Positions 23,301 through 34,238 of a stretch of 64,000 bases of DNA are shown here, piece after piece. The DNA lies in the NCBI RefSeq assembly GCF_025766255.1, contig NW_026516819.1, positions 25,990 to 89,989 of the forward strand. The letters run 5' to 3'. The notes under the pieces were generated by a model, which did no database searches, was not told the DNA's origin, and saw nothing but the letters and a program-made list of their open reading frames with translations. Each line of letters opens with the position of its first letter. Positions within the stretch are counted from its first letter, which is position 1. The position numbers and the translations under genes were made by a program. Origin of the DNA: Zychaea mexicana. Lineage: Eukaryota > Mucoromycota > Mucoromycetes > Mucorales > Lichtheimiaceae.

Positions 23301-25320
23301 CTGCAAAAGAGAACGTCAATATACCGGAGGCTCTTGCGGCTGCTGCTCCTCTTCATGCTGTCGGTTTGCTCTGCGCCTGCTGCTGGTATGATTGCTAGGA
23401 ATAGTCATGCACTTTCACGAATAAATTTCCAGCTGCTGGCAACTTACGAGCGATAAGATTTCGGTATCCTTCACCGCGTTTCTCTTCTCGCAAAATGATA
23501 TGGGAGGTGGGCAAACATGGATTTGATCATATTCAGTTTTCCATGGTTTTGACATATTCTTCCATATAATCTCCATATTTTAGCGCATCGACTACAAATG
23601 AAGTTTCTTATATTCCTTCGAACGTCCAATTAAGAGTGCACGATTTTTGCACTTGGCACAATATCATTGGACTGTGGCCGTCTTCTTCGCGTATATAACT
23701 GGCGGTAAAACACCACACCCTGCTGGAAAAGCAACTTTGATCATGTTATTCGTCATTATATCGATAAACATCAACATCTTGTTCGCTTCAAACTTGTGTA
23801 TGGTTCTTATATATTCGGTTTTATTCATATTAATGAGCCAAACGGGCGAACTACAAACATGATTGTTACACTATATCCTCGTGCCGAAATCATTGCTAGC
23901 TTGAACCATAGGAACTACTGATGATAGAACCTCGCCTGGTAAATTGCAGTGATAAGTACTGCAACGGGTTCCTACTATGGCTTAATAGGTTATTTACATA
24001 TATCCAAAAGTAAAAAACCGATGTTGTACCTTCCCAAAAGCAAGTAGTGAAAAATATCTGCAGCAGTAAGAGCAAGAAGAGCAGCCATTGCAAAAAAAAA
24101 GAGCCTTTGACCAAACCCTCTCGCTTACCTTGAACTGATTGATGAAGTTTGCTTTGATTACTGTATCATCTTGCTAGATGCCACGATACTAGTACGTTCT
24201 ATGTAGTAAAGCCAGTGAGAGATACGTACATGTGCTTTCGGTAATCATTGAGGTAGCTTAGCTTAAAACTTGGCGTACTCGCACTAGTCATGAACCAAGG
24301 AAATCCCAGTAAGGGTTGTGAATGTGCACATAATATTAGGTAACAAGACAAGACAAGCGAAGAGCAGATACAAGGAAATAAGATGGTAATCAATATTTCA
24401 TTCTAATGATGATCTTCAGAGTAAATATGTTTACAATAGAACCTGGTTATACGGTAAGATAGAAGGGAATATCGTAATGGTATAATACAAGGATTTTCAG
24501 AATGAAGGGGTAAACAATATAGTGAGCAGAGGTTATGAAGAGATACAACCACGAAAGGATAACAATCCCGTTTTTTCATGAAGGATTTGTACCAGTACTG
24601 AGGGACAAGATGGATGCTTCGTTCTTGATGCATAGGAACGCCACTGTTGCTTTATATGCACCTTGGAAATTCGATCAATCAAATAATTATACATTAATAA
24701 CTTCATTGTGGATAGACGTATATCCCGATAGCAAATAAAACGTATGTATCACTTACGTAGGCTGCTACACAACGGAGATGGGTGAAGGAAGTTAAGGAGT
24801 CGATGGGAAAAAATATAGAGTGTATCAAGGAATGGATGTGAAAGACACGCAGTGTGTGAAATACACAGAAAGACAAGTAGAAGTGGTTCTTCGAACATGA
24901 TGCCTGCGACTATATGCTATAATGACAAGAACCGCACGAAGGCAAGAGAAGCCAGGGATTCATTATCAAGATGACATAATAATCACACCAACGGAAGTGC
25001 TCCACAAGGAAGCCCTCCATGAGCCGGGGCTCACAAGCCGTGTATAACGCTAGCGCCGCCGCACGAAGGCTGCCACTATCCCTCAAAGTAGAGAGAAAGT
25101 AACAAGGAGAAGCCAGGGGCAGACATCTAAGCTATACAGTGGGCTACGCTGGCTGACATCAGGGTAGATTGTTTGGGAGAAGTGATGACTTGAAATGACA
25201 AGGATTGGAGTATACAATGTATAGGAAAATGGAAGTAGGCAATAAGTAAAAGAAATCAGGTTTTCTACAGTCTGTGGTATAGCGATACCGAAGCCAGAAT
25301 AATGGATGTGCTGGCAAGTC
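17135..25320 (+). repeat. large direct duplication, copy 1
   Basis: From CGGTAGATCC at 17135 the sequence matches 56495 onward almost base for base until the window ends at 64000, which corresponds to 25320 here. The copies lie 39.4 kb apart in the same orientation and differ by scattered transitions and small indels, plus two larger ones: 23450-24166 is absent from copy 2, and 62666-62719 is absent from copy 1. The left edge falls inside the E-box array. The right edge is beyond the window. The unit carries one helicase gene and about 3 kb of non-coding sequence. Confidence 0.95.
17750..22183 (+). pseudogene. RecQ-like superfamily 2 helicase of a fungal mobile element, copy 1
   Basis: This is a multi-exon gene. 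Exon 1 is 17750-17868, exon 2 17947-18710, exon 3 18805-18933, and exon 4 begins at 19022. A Gln-rich exon near 19481-19730 follows, then helicase exons from about 19837, a zinc exon from about 21107 and a final exon ending at 22183. The helicase core shows motif I MPTGMGKS (19966-19989), Ia VPLVALVADH, II DECH (20332-20343), III LTATLP, IV ILFCTTKAEV, V TSGFGVGIDSPN and VI QQTGRAGRDG. Zinc-binding blocks follow (LNCLAENRLEKCSICDD; CVVC, CLRCFCVH). Upstream, MQAAHSSSVAGMHYAR and the Tyr/Arg-His region recall the N-terminal parts of fungal OrsD-helicase proteins. Lesions are a one-base loss at 18444-18446, TAA 19125-19127, TGA 20916-20918, TAG 21135-21137 and TAA 21965-21967. The first TAA and the TGA are shared with copy 2. 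It is not a functional gene as written. Confidence 0.82.
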
Positions 25321-25728
25321 GAGTGGTTGGTAGTCGACGTCGCCAGTTCCGTCGAGTGAGAAAAGCACAGAGTGGCGTGTAGTGTCAAAAGTGAAGAAAA
25401 AAGAAAAGGACGTTGCTGAACAAAACGCGTACGTAATCGTTTCGAATTCGATGCTTATAGGGCTGACTCGCACAAACAGTCACGCACCTTGTCATACGCT
25501 CCCGAACTATGATTGGATTATCTACACTAACACTTCCGAGCAAATTACCTTTGCCTCTATAAGATGCAAATATGAGAAGGATTCTCGTTTGCCTAAAGTA
25601 AAATCTTTTTGGAAAGAGGCTTGTAACGGAACATGTGATTTTATGAGAGAAGAGGATGGGAAGGCGAAGAGGGAGGGGAATAAAAAGGTCTCTTTTTCAG
25701 GTGAGAAAGAGGAAAGCGGCGCAAAAAC
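22184..25728. other. non-coding 3' region of the duplicated unit, plus flank
   Basis: No gene is supportable. It is AT-rich with a (TA)n run at 22936-22949; the matching run in copy 2, near 62265-62294, is longer. The segment 23450-24166 occurs only here. Part of the region matches the older repeat at 2660-3560. After 25320 the sequence continues with no partner in the window and remains without a convincing frame until 25729. Confidence 0.6.
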
Positions 25729-26400
25729 TTAAAGTCTTTCATCACGGCGGCGGCGATTGCTACGGTTCCGTGTTGAACGGCCAATGATGCTGCCACTAAG
25801 ATACGAGTTTTTTGCTCGCATCTTATCCCGGGCACTGCGCTTCCATTCGCGTGACACGGTAGGTTTAAACCTCTTGTGCACAGCATGGACTAGCTCTTCG
25901 TTAACTGATCTGAGCGGGTACAGAAACAGTGTCTGCCTGTGTCCAAGGCTTGAATTCCGCAACAACGAGGGGTTGGTTGGCGCAGGAGTGGTTTGGTCAA
26001 CAGGGAGTTCGACTACTTGGCCCTGTGGAAAGAAAAGTATCATTTTTAAGCATCATGTTATGCTAGTAATAGTGCATATACATACATCACGAGTAAATCT
26101 TCCTAGTCGATAATATTGCCAAGGAGAACCGAGACCGCTAAGCCCTTCCACACAGGTTTGACAATATCGGTACATATCGCCACCTATGCCATGCACCGAT
26201 CGACAAGGGCTATGATCGATGTCATCACGAAAGAGTTTGTCGATGAATTCATCCACCGTCAATAAACTTCTTTCTCTGAGGTCTATTGAAAACTTCTTCC
26301 AGTTTCCCTTTTCATCGTTGAATGCGCGTTCTTCAGGGGTGGAATCGCGAAGAGGTCTGTTGATGATGACTACAAAGATTTCACTACAACATCCCAATTC
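25729..26400 (-). CDS. hypothetical protein, two 3' exons, basic tail
   Basis: Exons 26400-26086 and 26022-25729 join in phase (GTATGT...CCACAG, 63-bp intron), giving about 203 residues. The first holds FVVIINRPLRDSTPEERAFN, a helical segment and a Cys/His/Tyr block (GGDMYRYCQTC). The second has GHRQTLFLYPLRSVNEELVHAV and ends in a strongly basic tail (GRSTRNRSNRRRRDERL). No ATG precedes the first exon in frame, so a 5' exon is missing from this model. A frame near 26594 (MEAPVMRSVVVSFGTW) is a candidate but does not splice cleanly. Size and basic tail are like the two genes at 11-12.6 kb, though I see no clear motif match. The family is unknown. Confidence 0.4.
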
Positions 26401-27093
26401 CTATAATTTAGTCTCTCTTCCTCTCTTTTACCATAGAAAAAAGCGAAGTGTGTAGTAATATCTCACCGTCTGCTGACCATTTTTTTAAATTTATTGGGAA
26501 GAGAAATAATTGACAGCAACTCTTTCTTATTCTTGCCAGGGCACAACAGCCCATGTTCCGAAAGATACAACTACACTACGCATCACGGGTGCTTCCATTT
26601 TCGGCGATTGCAGGAAAAGCAGTCGCTCTGACAGGAAAGCCGGTCTCTTTTTTCTGAGTGCGTTCCTTGACTACTTACACTCACTAGTCATACAAACTCA
26701 CTGACACCAATTTTTACGTACATCAACTTATCTTTCCCATGAGTCCTCAAAAGTCCCGCCGCGTCTCGCCGGGTCTTGAAAATCCAGGGCTATTACGCCT
26801 ACGTAAAACCCTGAGACAGGGTTAATATGTCATATTTAACCCTGAAGTCCTGAGCAATATTACTGGCTAAATACACGTACCTTGTTTATGCACTTTGACG
26901 AGCAGCATGATCGATCCATCCTAGTTGACCATGCTAGTGACTGATCCGTGCCGATGTCCACGACATTGATCAACCTTACGGGTTGCTTATTGTCACGTTT
27001 GATTATAATGGATACTGTATGTTGTATTACGCGTAGAGAAGTATGTTTATTTATTATTATTGTATATGATATATCATGACAACAGCTCTCTTT
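26401..27093. other. intergenic, no gene seen
   Basis: Possible 5' exon scraps of the 25729-26400 gene lie at 26460-26600. At 26812-26828 AACCCT-GAGAC-AGGGTT forms a small hairpin, and AACCCTGA recurs near 26840. This could mark an element edge just beyond the Crypton 3' end, but no matching partner was found at the other side. Confidence 0.4.
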
Positions 27094-29610
27094 TTATATA
27101 CCAGGAAACATCTCTACATGTTTCCACTTTTCTACATTTTCACCCATCCAATGCAAGGACCTTGGCTTTTGTTCTCCTCCAGCGCACCACTCAACCTTCG
27201 GATTTTGCCGCCAGAGCTCAACCATGCGTATAGCTCTTTCATTTTGCTGCTGTAAACTATGATATTCGATAAACTTTTCGACGCCTTTGATGACCGCGTT
27301 CCTACGATTGAACTTTTTGGCTTGGTCCCTGCGCCACTTTGTTTTCCATTGTAACTCCAGGTCTTTGATAGCTGGGCCACCGGATATTCCTTCGTGCCAT
27401 TCGCGCCAAAGGTCGGTCACTGTTGCTACACCATCGTTTAATCTGTAGTGTGGAAGTTGAGCAGTGCTGAAAAGCGACGAAGAGGTTGTGGCAGGCATGG
27501 GCGTGTTATTAGACGGAATTTGTGGGGTGATAGTGTCGGCAATGGATGGTGCGGTGTCAGTTAGAGCGGCAAAGGATGGAGCGACAGTAGCAGCTGGAGA
27601 GTTGGCAGCCGATGGTGTAGTATTGACCGGAACATTCGTTGATTGAGATTGTGGAGTCCATTGAACCGATATCGTGAGGCGTCCGTTCGCAAGGTCACCC
27701 ATAAACTGGTTGAATGTGCGGTTATGCTCTTCAACCAATTGTGTGTTGCGATCGACCTTTTGATTAAGATCGGTATACATCTGCCGTAAGAAACCATGCA
27801 GTTGTGGCATCGCTCTTGATAAGGTGAGGTCCTCTGGCGGGGGAGCCGTTTCGATGGAGGTCGCTAGATCACTGGAGTAATATAAATTATCGTAAGTAAC
27901 TACATCATGTAACAGTCTAACTTATACGATACACATTTTGATTACTCACTTCTTAAATGCAGTATATTCCGGGTCACTGAAGATAGGAGCATTCCAGATA
28001 GATAATTGAGGGTGGCGCTTCATCATTGGCACGGAGTCTTGTAAGAACGTCTTGCGTAGAACGCGTAGCATTTTGAGGAATCCGTCGGCAGCAACACTTT
28101 TATCGCCTTCGCCTTGATCGATCTTCTCTTGCCATTGGTCGACCCATGGGAAAACCTTCTTTTGTAACGTTTCCGATGGTTGGACGCCATCGCGAGGTAA
28201 CCAGAAAGTTTTTCCATTGGCATCAAACGTTGCCATTGCGCGCAACTGTCGGCGAGGTAAGTTCGTCAAATAGGATCCTTCCATCGCGTCGCTTGTCCAT
28301 CGACCTGCGCGTCGGATAGCCGAATCGCCAGCCTCGCCCATATCCGCCATTTTTGCTCCGGACTTCCTTCCTGCATGCGTAACGGCTGTTGATACGATCT
28401 TGCATGCGTCGAATGCCTTTTTAAGTGCCTTGTAATGCGCCGGTTGCTCGACATTCTTGGTTAAATCAGCAGGGTCGCTCTTGCAGAGTTTAATGTTGTA
28501 CCATGTTTGAGGCCGTGTCATATCCGGGAATGGTTCGCCTTGAATGTGCCAACGATGGAAAAAGTATAATCCTAAAGCCATCCATAGACAGGTTTCAACA
28601 TGCGCACACCGGATGGCCGATCCATGCTCTGCTTTACCGAACTGGTTTGTCTTGCCATGGTCCAAGAGCAAAATCAAACAAGGGCATTCCTTGTCAGGCG
28701 TGGGTCCTTCTCCTTGCAATGGGATGACATGTATATCTGCCAACTCGATTTGTCGAACATTCTCGCCACGCATGAACGCAAAGTGTGATACCAACATCAT
28801 GACTGCGTTTCGATAGTGTTCGGATCTGTCGCGCGTCAGGAAGTAATCGATGATTTTGGCCAGTTCTTCAATCGTTGAGTATCCATCCAAAATGGATCCG
28901 GCAGCGCGATCTTTGAAGTTTGTACGGCGTCTCTTGATATCCTTTTTCCTTTCGTTTTTTAGCAACGACTTCACATCCGGAATTCGTGGGTTATTACTGG
29001 GATCGTTCAATCGAAGACCGCATTGGTCGTGGAAAAGCTGGATGATTGCACTGACGTACTGCTCAATCGTACTAAAACCGATCGTGTAAAACTCGTGTTC
29101 TTCCTGTTCCGTTTCGAGATCATGATGGTCGTTCGTCTGTCTTTCGGCATTGGCTTCTAATTGTTTTCTGATTGTGGGACGACGGATCCTGCCAATGACC
29201 TATACAAGATGCAATAAAGTATAAGCAAGAAGTCCATAGAAAGTTGTCTAAGCAGATCACATAATTTTCTTTAGTTGCTAATAATAAAGTATACTTACAA
29301 CTTGTTCAAGAAACAAATGCAATTTATCACCATTAACTTGATAGCGGATAGGCTCAGGGAACTTCATGTCATCGCACCACTTGCAGAATTCGCTCATCTT
29401 GGGATAGTATGCAAGCTTGGTGGCATTGGGGCGAAGCTCCTGCGTCGTGCTTTGAGTGCGTTGTCTGGATGCTTGCATGGCTAGGTTCAATTCAGCGACG
29501 TGACCGGTGCCGCCGACTGCCCGATTGTTGCTATTAGCGGCTGGCTGAGAGGAAGAGGAGGAATTGAGGTTATATATTTGAGAGAGATAGTTGTGGTGTT
29601 GTTGAGGCAT
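27094..29610 (-). CDS. Crypton-type tyrosine recombinase with GCR1_C-like DNA-binding domain, intact frame
   Basis: Three exons (29610-29299, 29199-27950, 27871-27094) total 2340 bp and join in phase, giving 779 residues with no internal stop. Cryptons are fungal DNA transposons that move by a tyrosine recombinase instead of a DDE enzyme. The core has the first catalytic Arg in FAFMRGENVRQ (about residue 245), a Lys candidate in DHGKTNQFGK, the H-x-x-R box as THAGRKSG (about 377), then GRW and the nucleophile candidate in EGSYL (about 414). A Gln/Ser/Thr-rich linker with a coiled coil leads to a C-terminal block (VTDLWREWHEGISGG...WRRDQAKKFNRRN, about 670-750) matching the GCR1_C DNA-binding pattern often fused to fungal Cryptons. 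The start at 29610 precedes a Ser/Asn/Gln-rich N-terminus. It could be the only movable recombinase gene here. Confidence 0.88.
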
Positions 29611-30178
29611 TGTAAATACAGAGGGTACAGAAGGTTAGATTGAAAGGCAATTTTCACTGTCGATTCCTCTCGTAAAGATCTCCTTATATACCTTTCCAAA
29701 GATACAAGGCTGAGCATGCTAGCAAACCACTTTTGCTCAGATGGCTCAGCAAGAACAAAGTACTTTCTATGTATGAATACGCATGTTAATTGCTCCATCC
29801 ATTTCAAGAAGTGTCTATATACTGTACTTCTGCAACTTGCATAACGCTTGCGCCTCTGCTCAGCACCTTACTCAGCCTTCGCTCAATATTATTCTTTATA
29901 TGGGTTGTTTTTTTTAATCAAATACTTAATCTATTTTGTAGCAATCAAGAATATTGTATTTTTTGTAATTGTATATGCCTTTTTTTTGAACTAACATTAA
30001 GGGTTTTATTATGGACTTTTGTTTCAATGAGAATAATCTATCAAGAGCTTCCGCGCTGGCGCGCGGTTTACGAACCAAATTTGGGAATGCGTATAAGAGA
30101 TTCAAGTCCGCTTGTGGCTGATGACTCGAGTCTGGGACGCACAGGGAACCAGTTTAATATGCTCTACCTTTACGTACC
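29611..30178. other. intergenic between divergent Crypton and Mutator-like genes
   Basis: No gene is seen. This is the shared upstream region of the minus-strand Crypton and the plus-strand Mutator-like transposase. The TATATA-like word at 29685-29692 is unremarkable. No terminal inverted repeat pairing this side with the far side of either gene was found by eye. Confidence 0.4.
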
Positions 30179-31987
30179 ATGTCCTACAACATGAGATCTG
30201 AATTTACAGAATGGATCGACGGCGATGAGATTGAGCAGGTCACGTTAATTCGTAAAACGGACCAAACTTATGCGCGACTCACTGACAACGGCTGGGAGCT
30301 ACATCAGCAAAATCAAAAGAAAACTGAAAGCGGTGTTAGCATCACGAAGGTTTGTCTCGGTGCCGTGCAATGTGTAAAAGACGATTGCGTACGAAAGAAC
30401 CTTCCGGTCAAGTCAGCCAGCACCAAAGCACTTATCAAGCTGCAGAAGTGTGTCAAGTGCGATACGGAGTTGCGACATATTCCCTGTAAAATTCGTGTCC
30501 ACTTCAAGTTCGTTGGCAGTGTGGGCAGTGTCGAACATTGTGGTGTGCATTCGCACAGTCGATATGAAGCCGTTCATATCAGCAAGAGCTCCGTCGCCAA
30601 ACTTGCCGAGAGAGTTTTGCAATCCCCGCAGGAAAGACCCATGGCTCTTGTTATAGGCACCAGCTCTCAAAGACCAATGAACCCACCACAACCTCTGCGC
30701 GAGATCGACAGCGACTTACAGCATGCTGGTAAAGTTGCGTATCACCGCCGCAACATCCTTGCAGCCAATGGCTTCAACGCTAAAGGTATACCCAGCATCG
30801 AAACAGTAACTTCTTCAGTAATGAAGCTCAATGTCGAGTATCCCGGTTATCTTCGTTCACCACTCGACCTCCATCCTGACAGTTTTTGCATTCCTTTCGC
30901 TTCGCCGTACATTCTGGACGATGTTGACTACAGCCGCCAACCAATTCTAATGGATGTCACTTACTCCTGCTTTGGCGACGGCTATTACCTCTGCAACTCT
31001 GTCATATATCAAGAAAAACTGGAAAAGTATGTTCCAGTTTTCCAAGCGGTTCTTGGTGGTTTAACCATTAAAAACTTCATTTCGTTCTTCACGACAATGT
31101 TCAAAGTTTTGAATGTAAAGAAAAACGACGACGGTGAACCATCTATGTGCGGGATAATGATGGACTTTTCCCAAGCGCAAAGAACCGGCTTTTTTATCGC
31201 GTTCAGCAACATTTTTCCCGGTGCCAAAAGTGGGGAGACTTACTTAAAGGGTTGCTATTTTCACTGGAAACAGTCGGTTGAACGTATACAAAAAATGGGT
31301 GATGTTGTACCAGTGGAACGCCGAAGGATATTCTTGGAATACACCAGGGTCATGTATGAGACGACGGTGGAACAGATGTTTGATGTTGTAACCGCTCAAA
31401 TGGAGAAAGAATTCCCGCATACTTCAAAATGGCTAAACTGGTGGCATCGACCTGGCGTTGCTAGTATGATCTTTCGCTCGAAAACGACGATGCATGAAGA
31501 GCTTTTACTCAATGCCACAAGAACAACGAACGGCGTAGAATCATTCCATCGTAATATCTACCGTTTCGTTCAGCAATCCAAGCCGATTCTTTCAACATTA
31601 CCTGAACTTTTCAACTACATGCGAAATGAAGAGAGTAACTTGGAACATGTTCTTGCTGGCGAAAATATACGTTATAAAATATCTGCGCCTTCGTAAGTTT
31701 CTTCTTAGCGTAGTGAGGGTGTGTATTGCATCGAAGCTAGTTAGCATCTGGCTTATTCTACGCTTTATATATGCAGTCCTTTCAAAGCGCCTAAAAAGAA
31801 AAACATAAGTGACAGTCGTCCTCCAGAGAAACTTAAGCAATTATTGTCAAGAAGTTCTACCACTAATACCAGAAAGCGCTATACAGAAAATAATTCAGAT
31901 CAAAATGAGCCAACCAAAAGAGCAAGAAAAACAACTAATGATACTTCACTTGGTAAAACAATAAGCTTGTTGTTTGTAAGAGTTTGA
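30179..31987 (+). CDS. Mutator-like (MULE) DDE transposase with WRKY/GCM1-type zinc finger, intact frame
   Basis: Exons 30179-31692 and 31777-31987 join in phase across an 84-bp intron (GTAAGT...TGCAG), giving 574 residues. The N-terminal third has a WRKY/GCM1-like zinc pattern (VQCVKDDCVRKN, CVKCDTELRHIPCKIR, then HCGVHSHSRY), typical of DNA-binding in this superfamily. The DDE core shows LMDVTYSC (about residue 258), MMDFSQAQRTGF (about 327), the C/H motif GCYFHWKQS and the Glu in TNGVESFHRN (about 452). The C-terminus is basic and disordered (FKAPKKKN, RKRY, TKRARK), probably nuclear. The start ATG lies only 50 bp after a stop in its frame, and no better upstream start is visible. Flanking inverted repeats were not found. 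One of only two undamaged transposase genes in the window. Confidence 0.8.
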
Positions 31988-32047
31988 GAATACAGTAATT
32001 GAAACCTAATTAAAACATGTATATAGACTCTTTAAATCTATTTTTGG

Positions 32048-32198
32048 AAGAGGACGAAAAGGGAACCGCGGTGACGAAAAGGGAACATAGTAACGGAAAA
32101 GGAACGGGTGGGAGAATGACAAGATTGAACAAAAAGGGAACGCGGAAACGAAAAGGGAATGGGTGGGAAAATGACAAGAGTGAACGAAAAGGGAAGAA
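32048..32198 (+). repeat. minisatellite of GAACGAAAAGGGAAC-type units
   Basis: About six copies of a word close to GACGAAAAGGGAAC are spread over 150 bp. A longer unit of roughly 60 bp (GGGTGGGAAAATGACAAGAGT plus the short word) occurs twice. It abuts the left arm of the palindrome exactly at 32199/32200. Confidence 0.75.
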
Positions 32199-32199
32199 C

Positions 32200-33105
32200 G
32201 TTATTGCCACTGACTTCGCACAGACAGTTCCCGATCAAGATCTCGTATCATGCGACCTGGCCAGAACTGCGGCAGCCAGCGTCAATGAGCTCCCTTCCTA
32301 CGCAACAGTTCCTGTCGAACATGGCAATATAGAGGTCTACTCGTCTGCGCCTAACTCTCCTACGCTGTCACAAGATATGGAAGTGGATATGGTAGCAGCT
32401 TGACGCTGAGCCAAATGCTGCTGATGGTAACCAAACTACTTGTACTCCGTATATTGATGTCAATTTATCACCCGCTTCCAAGGTGACGCTGTCCCTTGAG
32501 AATTCTATTTCATCTAGTGCAAGCGATCCATCTGGTCCTGATGCGTCACCCGCGGGTGACTCCTCTACCCAACCGTCTTTTCTGTAATCTGTCAATGACG
32601 TGGCTGTCAAACTTTGGGATTCTACCTGTAGCGACTCTGGAACGCGTCGCAGCACACGCAATCCCAAACTCAATCCTAAATATCAATGGAAGACATCAGA
32701 TTGAAAATGAGTACACTCAACTGTCGTGGCCTCCCTAAGACAGGCGAGCCATCACATAGTAAACATTTCATACGCTTTCTTCGCTCTCAATCACTTGTTA
32801 CAGGAAACTCATGCCGAATCTCCTGACCTCCAATCTCGTTTTCATTTCCACTTCTTCATTTTGGTCACAACATGTTGGAATCATGTCTCTTAACCCTTGT
32901 ATTTCTCTATCTCTTGTTTCTTTCGAGTTGGATGGTCGGGCTCTACTGTTCTGCCTCCCACACTAATTTTGATTTCCCCTCTTTCATATCATCGTTATTT
33001 ATGCCACAGCCCGCTCCTCACCACGTGGACCTTTTTACGCTTCTCTTGCGCAATTGCCTTTTTTTTGCTTCTACGTCAGTAGACCGCAGCGTTTTGCTCG
33101 CAATC
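32200..33105 (+). repeat. palindrome left arm: inverted copy of LINE ORF1 3' end and endonuclease 5' end
   Basis: This 906-bp arm is the reverse complement of 33839-34745 with only a handful of differences noticed (for example CTGTAATCT here against CTGAAATCT, and TTCGCTCTC against TTCGATCTC). It carries the last 67 codons of ORF1 (VIATDFAQTVPDQD onward) and the start of ORF2 (MSTLNCRGLPKTG). The CTGTAATCT difference adds a stop in the ORF1 tail. It starts abruptly inside ORF1. Confidence 0.93.
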
Positions 33106-33838
33106 GTTTGACTGGATCGTTTGAAATCGTTTGGCTGGATCGTTTGGATCGTTTGGCTGGATCGTTTAAAATTTTTTGGCTGGATCGTTTGGATCGTTTG
33201 ACTGGATCGTTTGGATCGTTTGGCTGGATCGTTTAAAATTTTTTGGCTGGATCGTTTGGATCCTTTGAATGGATCGTTTGAAAGTGTTTGACTGGGAAAC
33301 GATTTCAAACGATCCAGCCAAACGATCAAAACGATCCAGTCAAACGATCCAAACGATCCAGCCAAAAAACTTTAAACGATCCAGCCAAACGATCCAAACG
33401 ATCCAGCCAAACGATTTCAAACGATCCAGTCAAACGATCCAAACGATCCAGTCAAACGATCCAAACGATCCAGCCTAAAAAAAATCAAACGATCCAGCCA
33501 AACGATCCAAACGATCCAGTCAAACGATCCAAACGATCCAGCCCAAACGATCCAAAACGATCCAGTCAAACGATCCAAAACGATCCAGTCAAACGATCCA
33601 AACGATCCAGCTAAAAATTTTAAACGATCCGGTCAAACGATCCAAACGATCCAGCCAAAAAATTTTAAACGATCCAGTCAAACGATCCAAACGATCCAGC
33701 CTAAAAAAATCAAACGATCCAGCCAAACGATCCAAACGATCCAGTCAAACGATCCAAACGGTCCAGTCAAACGATCCAAACGATCCAGCCAAACGATTTC
33801 AAACGATCCAGTCAAACGATCCAAACGATCCAGTCAAA
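33106..33838. repeat. palindrome core: short tandem repeats of AACGATCCA, inverted about 33293
   Basis: The core is built from AACGATCCA and AACGATCCAGYC words alternating at about 20 bp. Left of centre they read as TGGATCGTTTG (33110-33290), right of centre as CAAACGATCCA (33303-33838). TGGATCGTTTGAAA and TTTCAAACGATCCA flank a 19-base loop at the symmetry point. The right half is about 540 bp and the left about 190 bp. Homopolymer inserts (AAAATTTT, AAAAAA) break the array at intervals. Confidence 0.93.
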
Positions 33839-34238
33839 CGATTGCGAGCAAAACGCTGCGGTCTACTGACGTAGAAGCAAAAAAAAGGCAATTGCGCAAG
33901 AGAAGCGTAAAAAGGTCCACGTGGTGAGGAGCGGGCTGTGGCATAAATAACGATGATATGAAAGAGGGGAAATCAAAATTAGTGTGGGAGGCAGAACAGT
34001 AGAGCCCGACCATCCAACTCGAAAGAAACAAGAGATAGAGAAATACAAGGGTTAAGAGACATGATTCCAACATGTTGTGACCAAAATGAAGAAGTGGAAA
34101 TGAAAACGAGATTGGAGGTCAGGAGATTCGGCATGAGTTTCCTGTAACAAGTGATTGAGATCGAAGAAAGCGTATGAAATGTTTACTATGTGATGGCTCG
34201 CCTGTCTTAGGGAGGCCACGACAGTTGAGTGTACTCAT
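33839..34238 (-). pseudogene. LINE ORF2, endonuclease N-terminus only
   Basis: The ATG at 34238 opens STLNCRGLPKTGEPSHSKHF, the usual start of an apurinic-endonuclease-like (EEP) domain in non-LTR retrotransposons. In shifted frames follow QETHAESPD and, near the core, IYATARSSPRGPFYASLAQL, both standard endonuclease blocks. So the frame is broken at least twice. The domain is cut off by the AACGATCCA core after about 130 residues, and no reverse transcriptase is present. The start overlaps the ORF1 end closely (TGAAAATG). Confidence 0.7.

Noticed and set aside
33018..33614. Repetitive KRSSQTIQT-type proteins on both strands
   Set aside because: Translations of the AACGATCCA satellite; the frame is open only because the repeats lack stops.
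33106..33838. CRISPR-like regular repeats
   Set aside because: Units are contiguous and alike with no unique spacers, and the window is eukaryotic.
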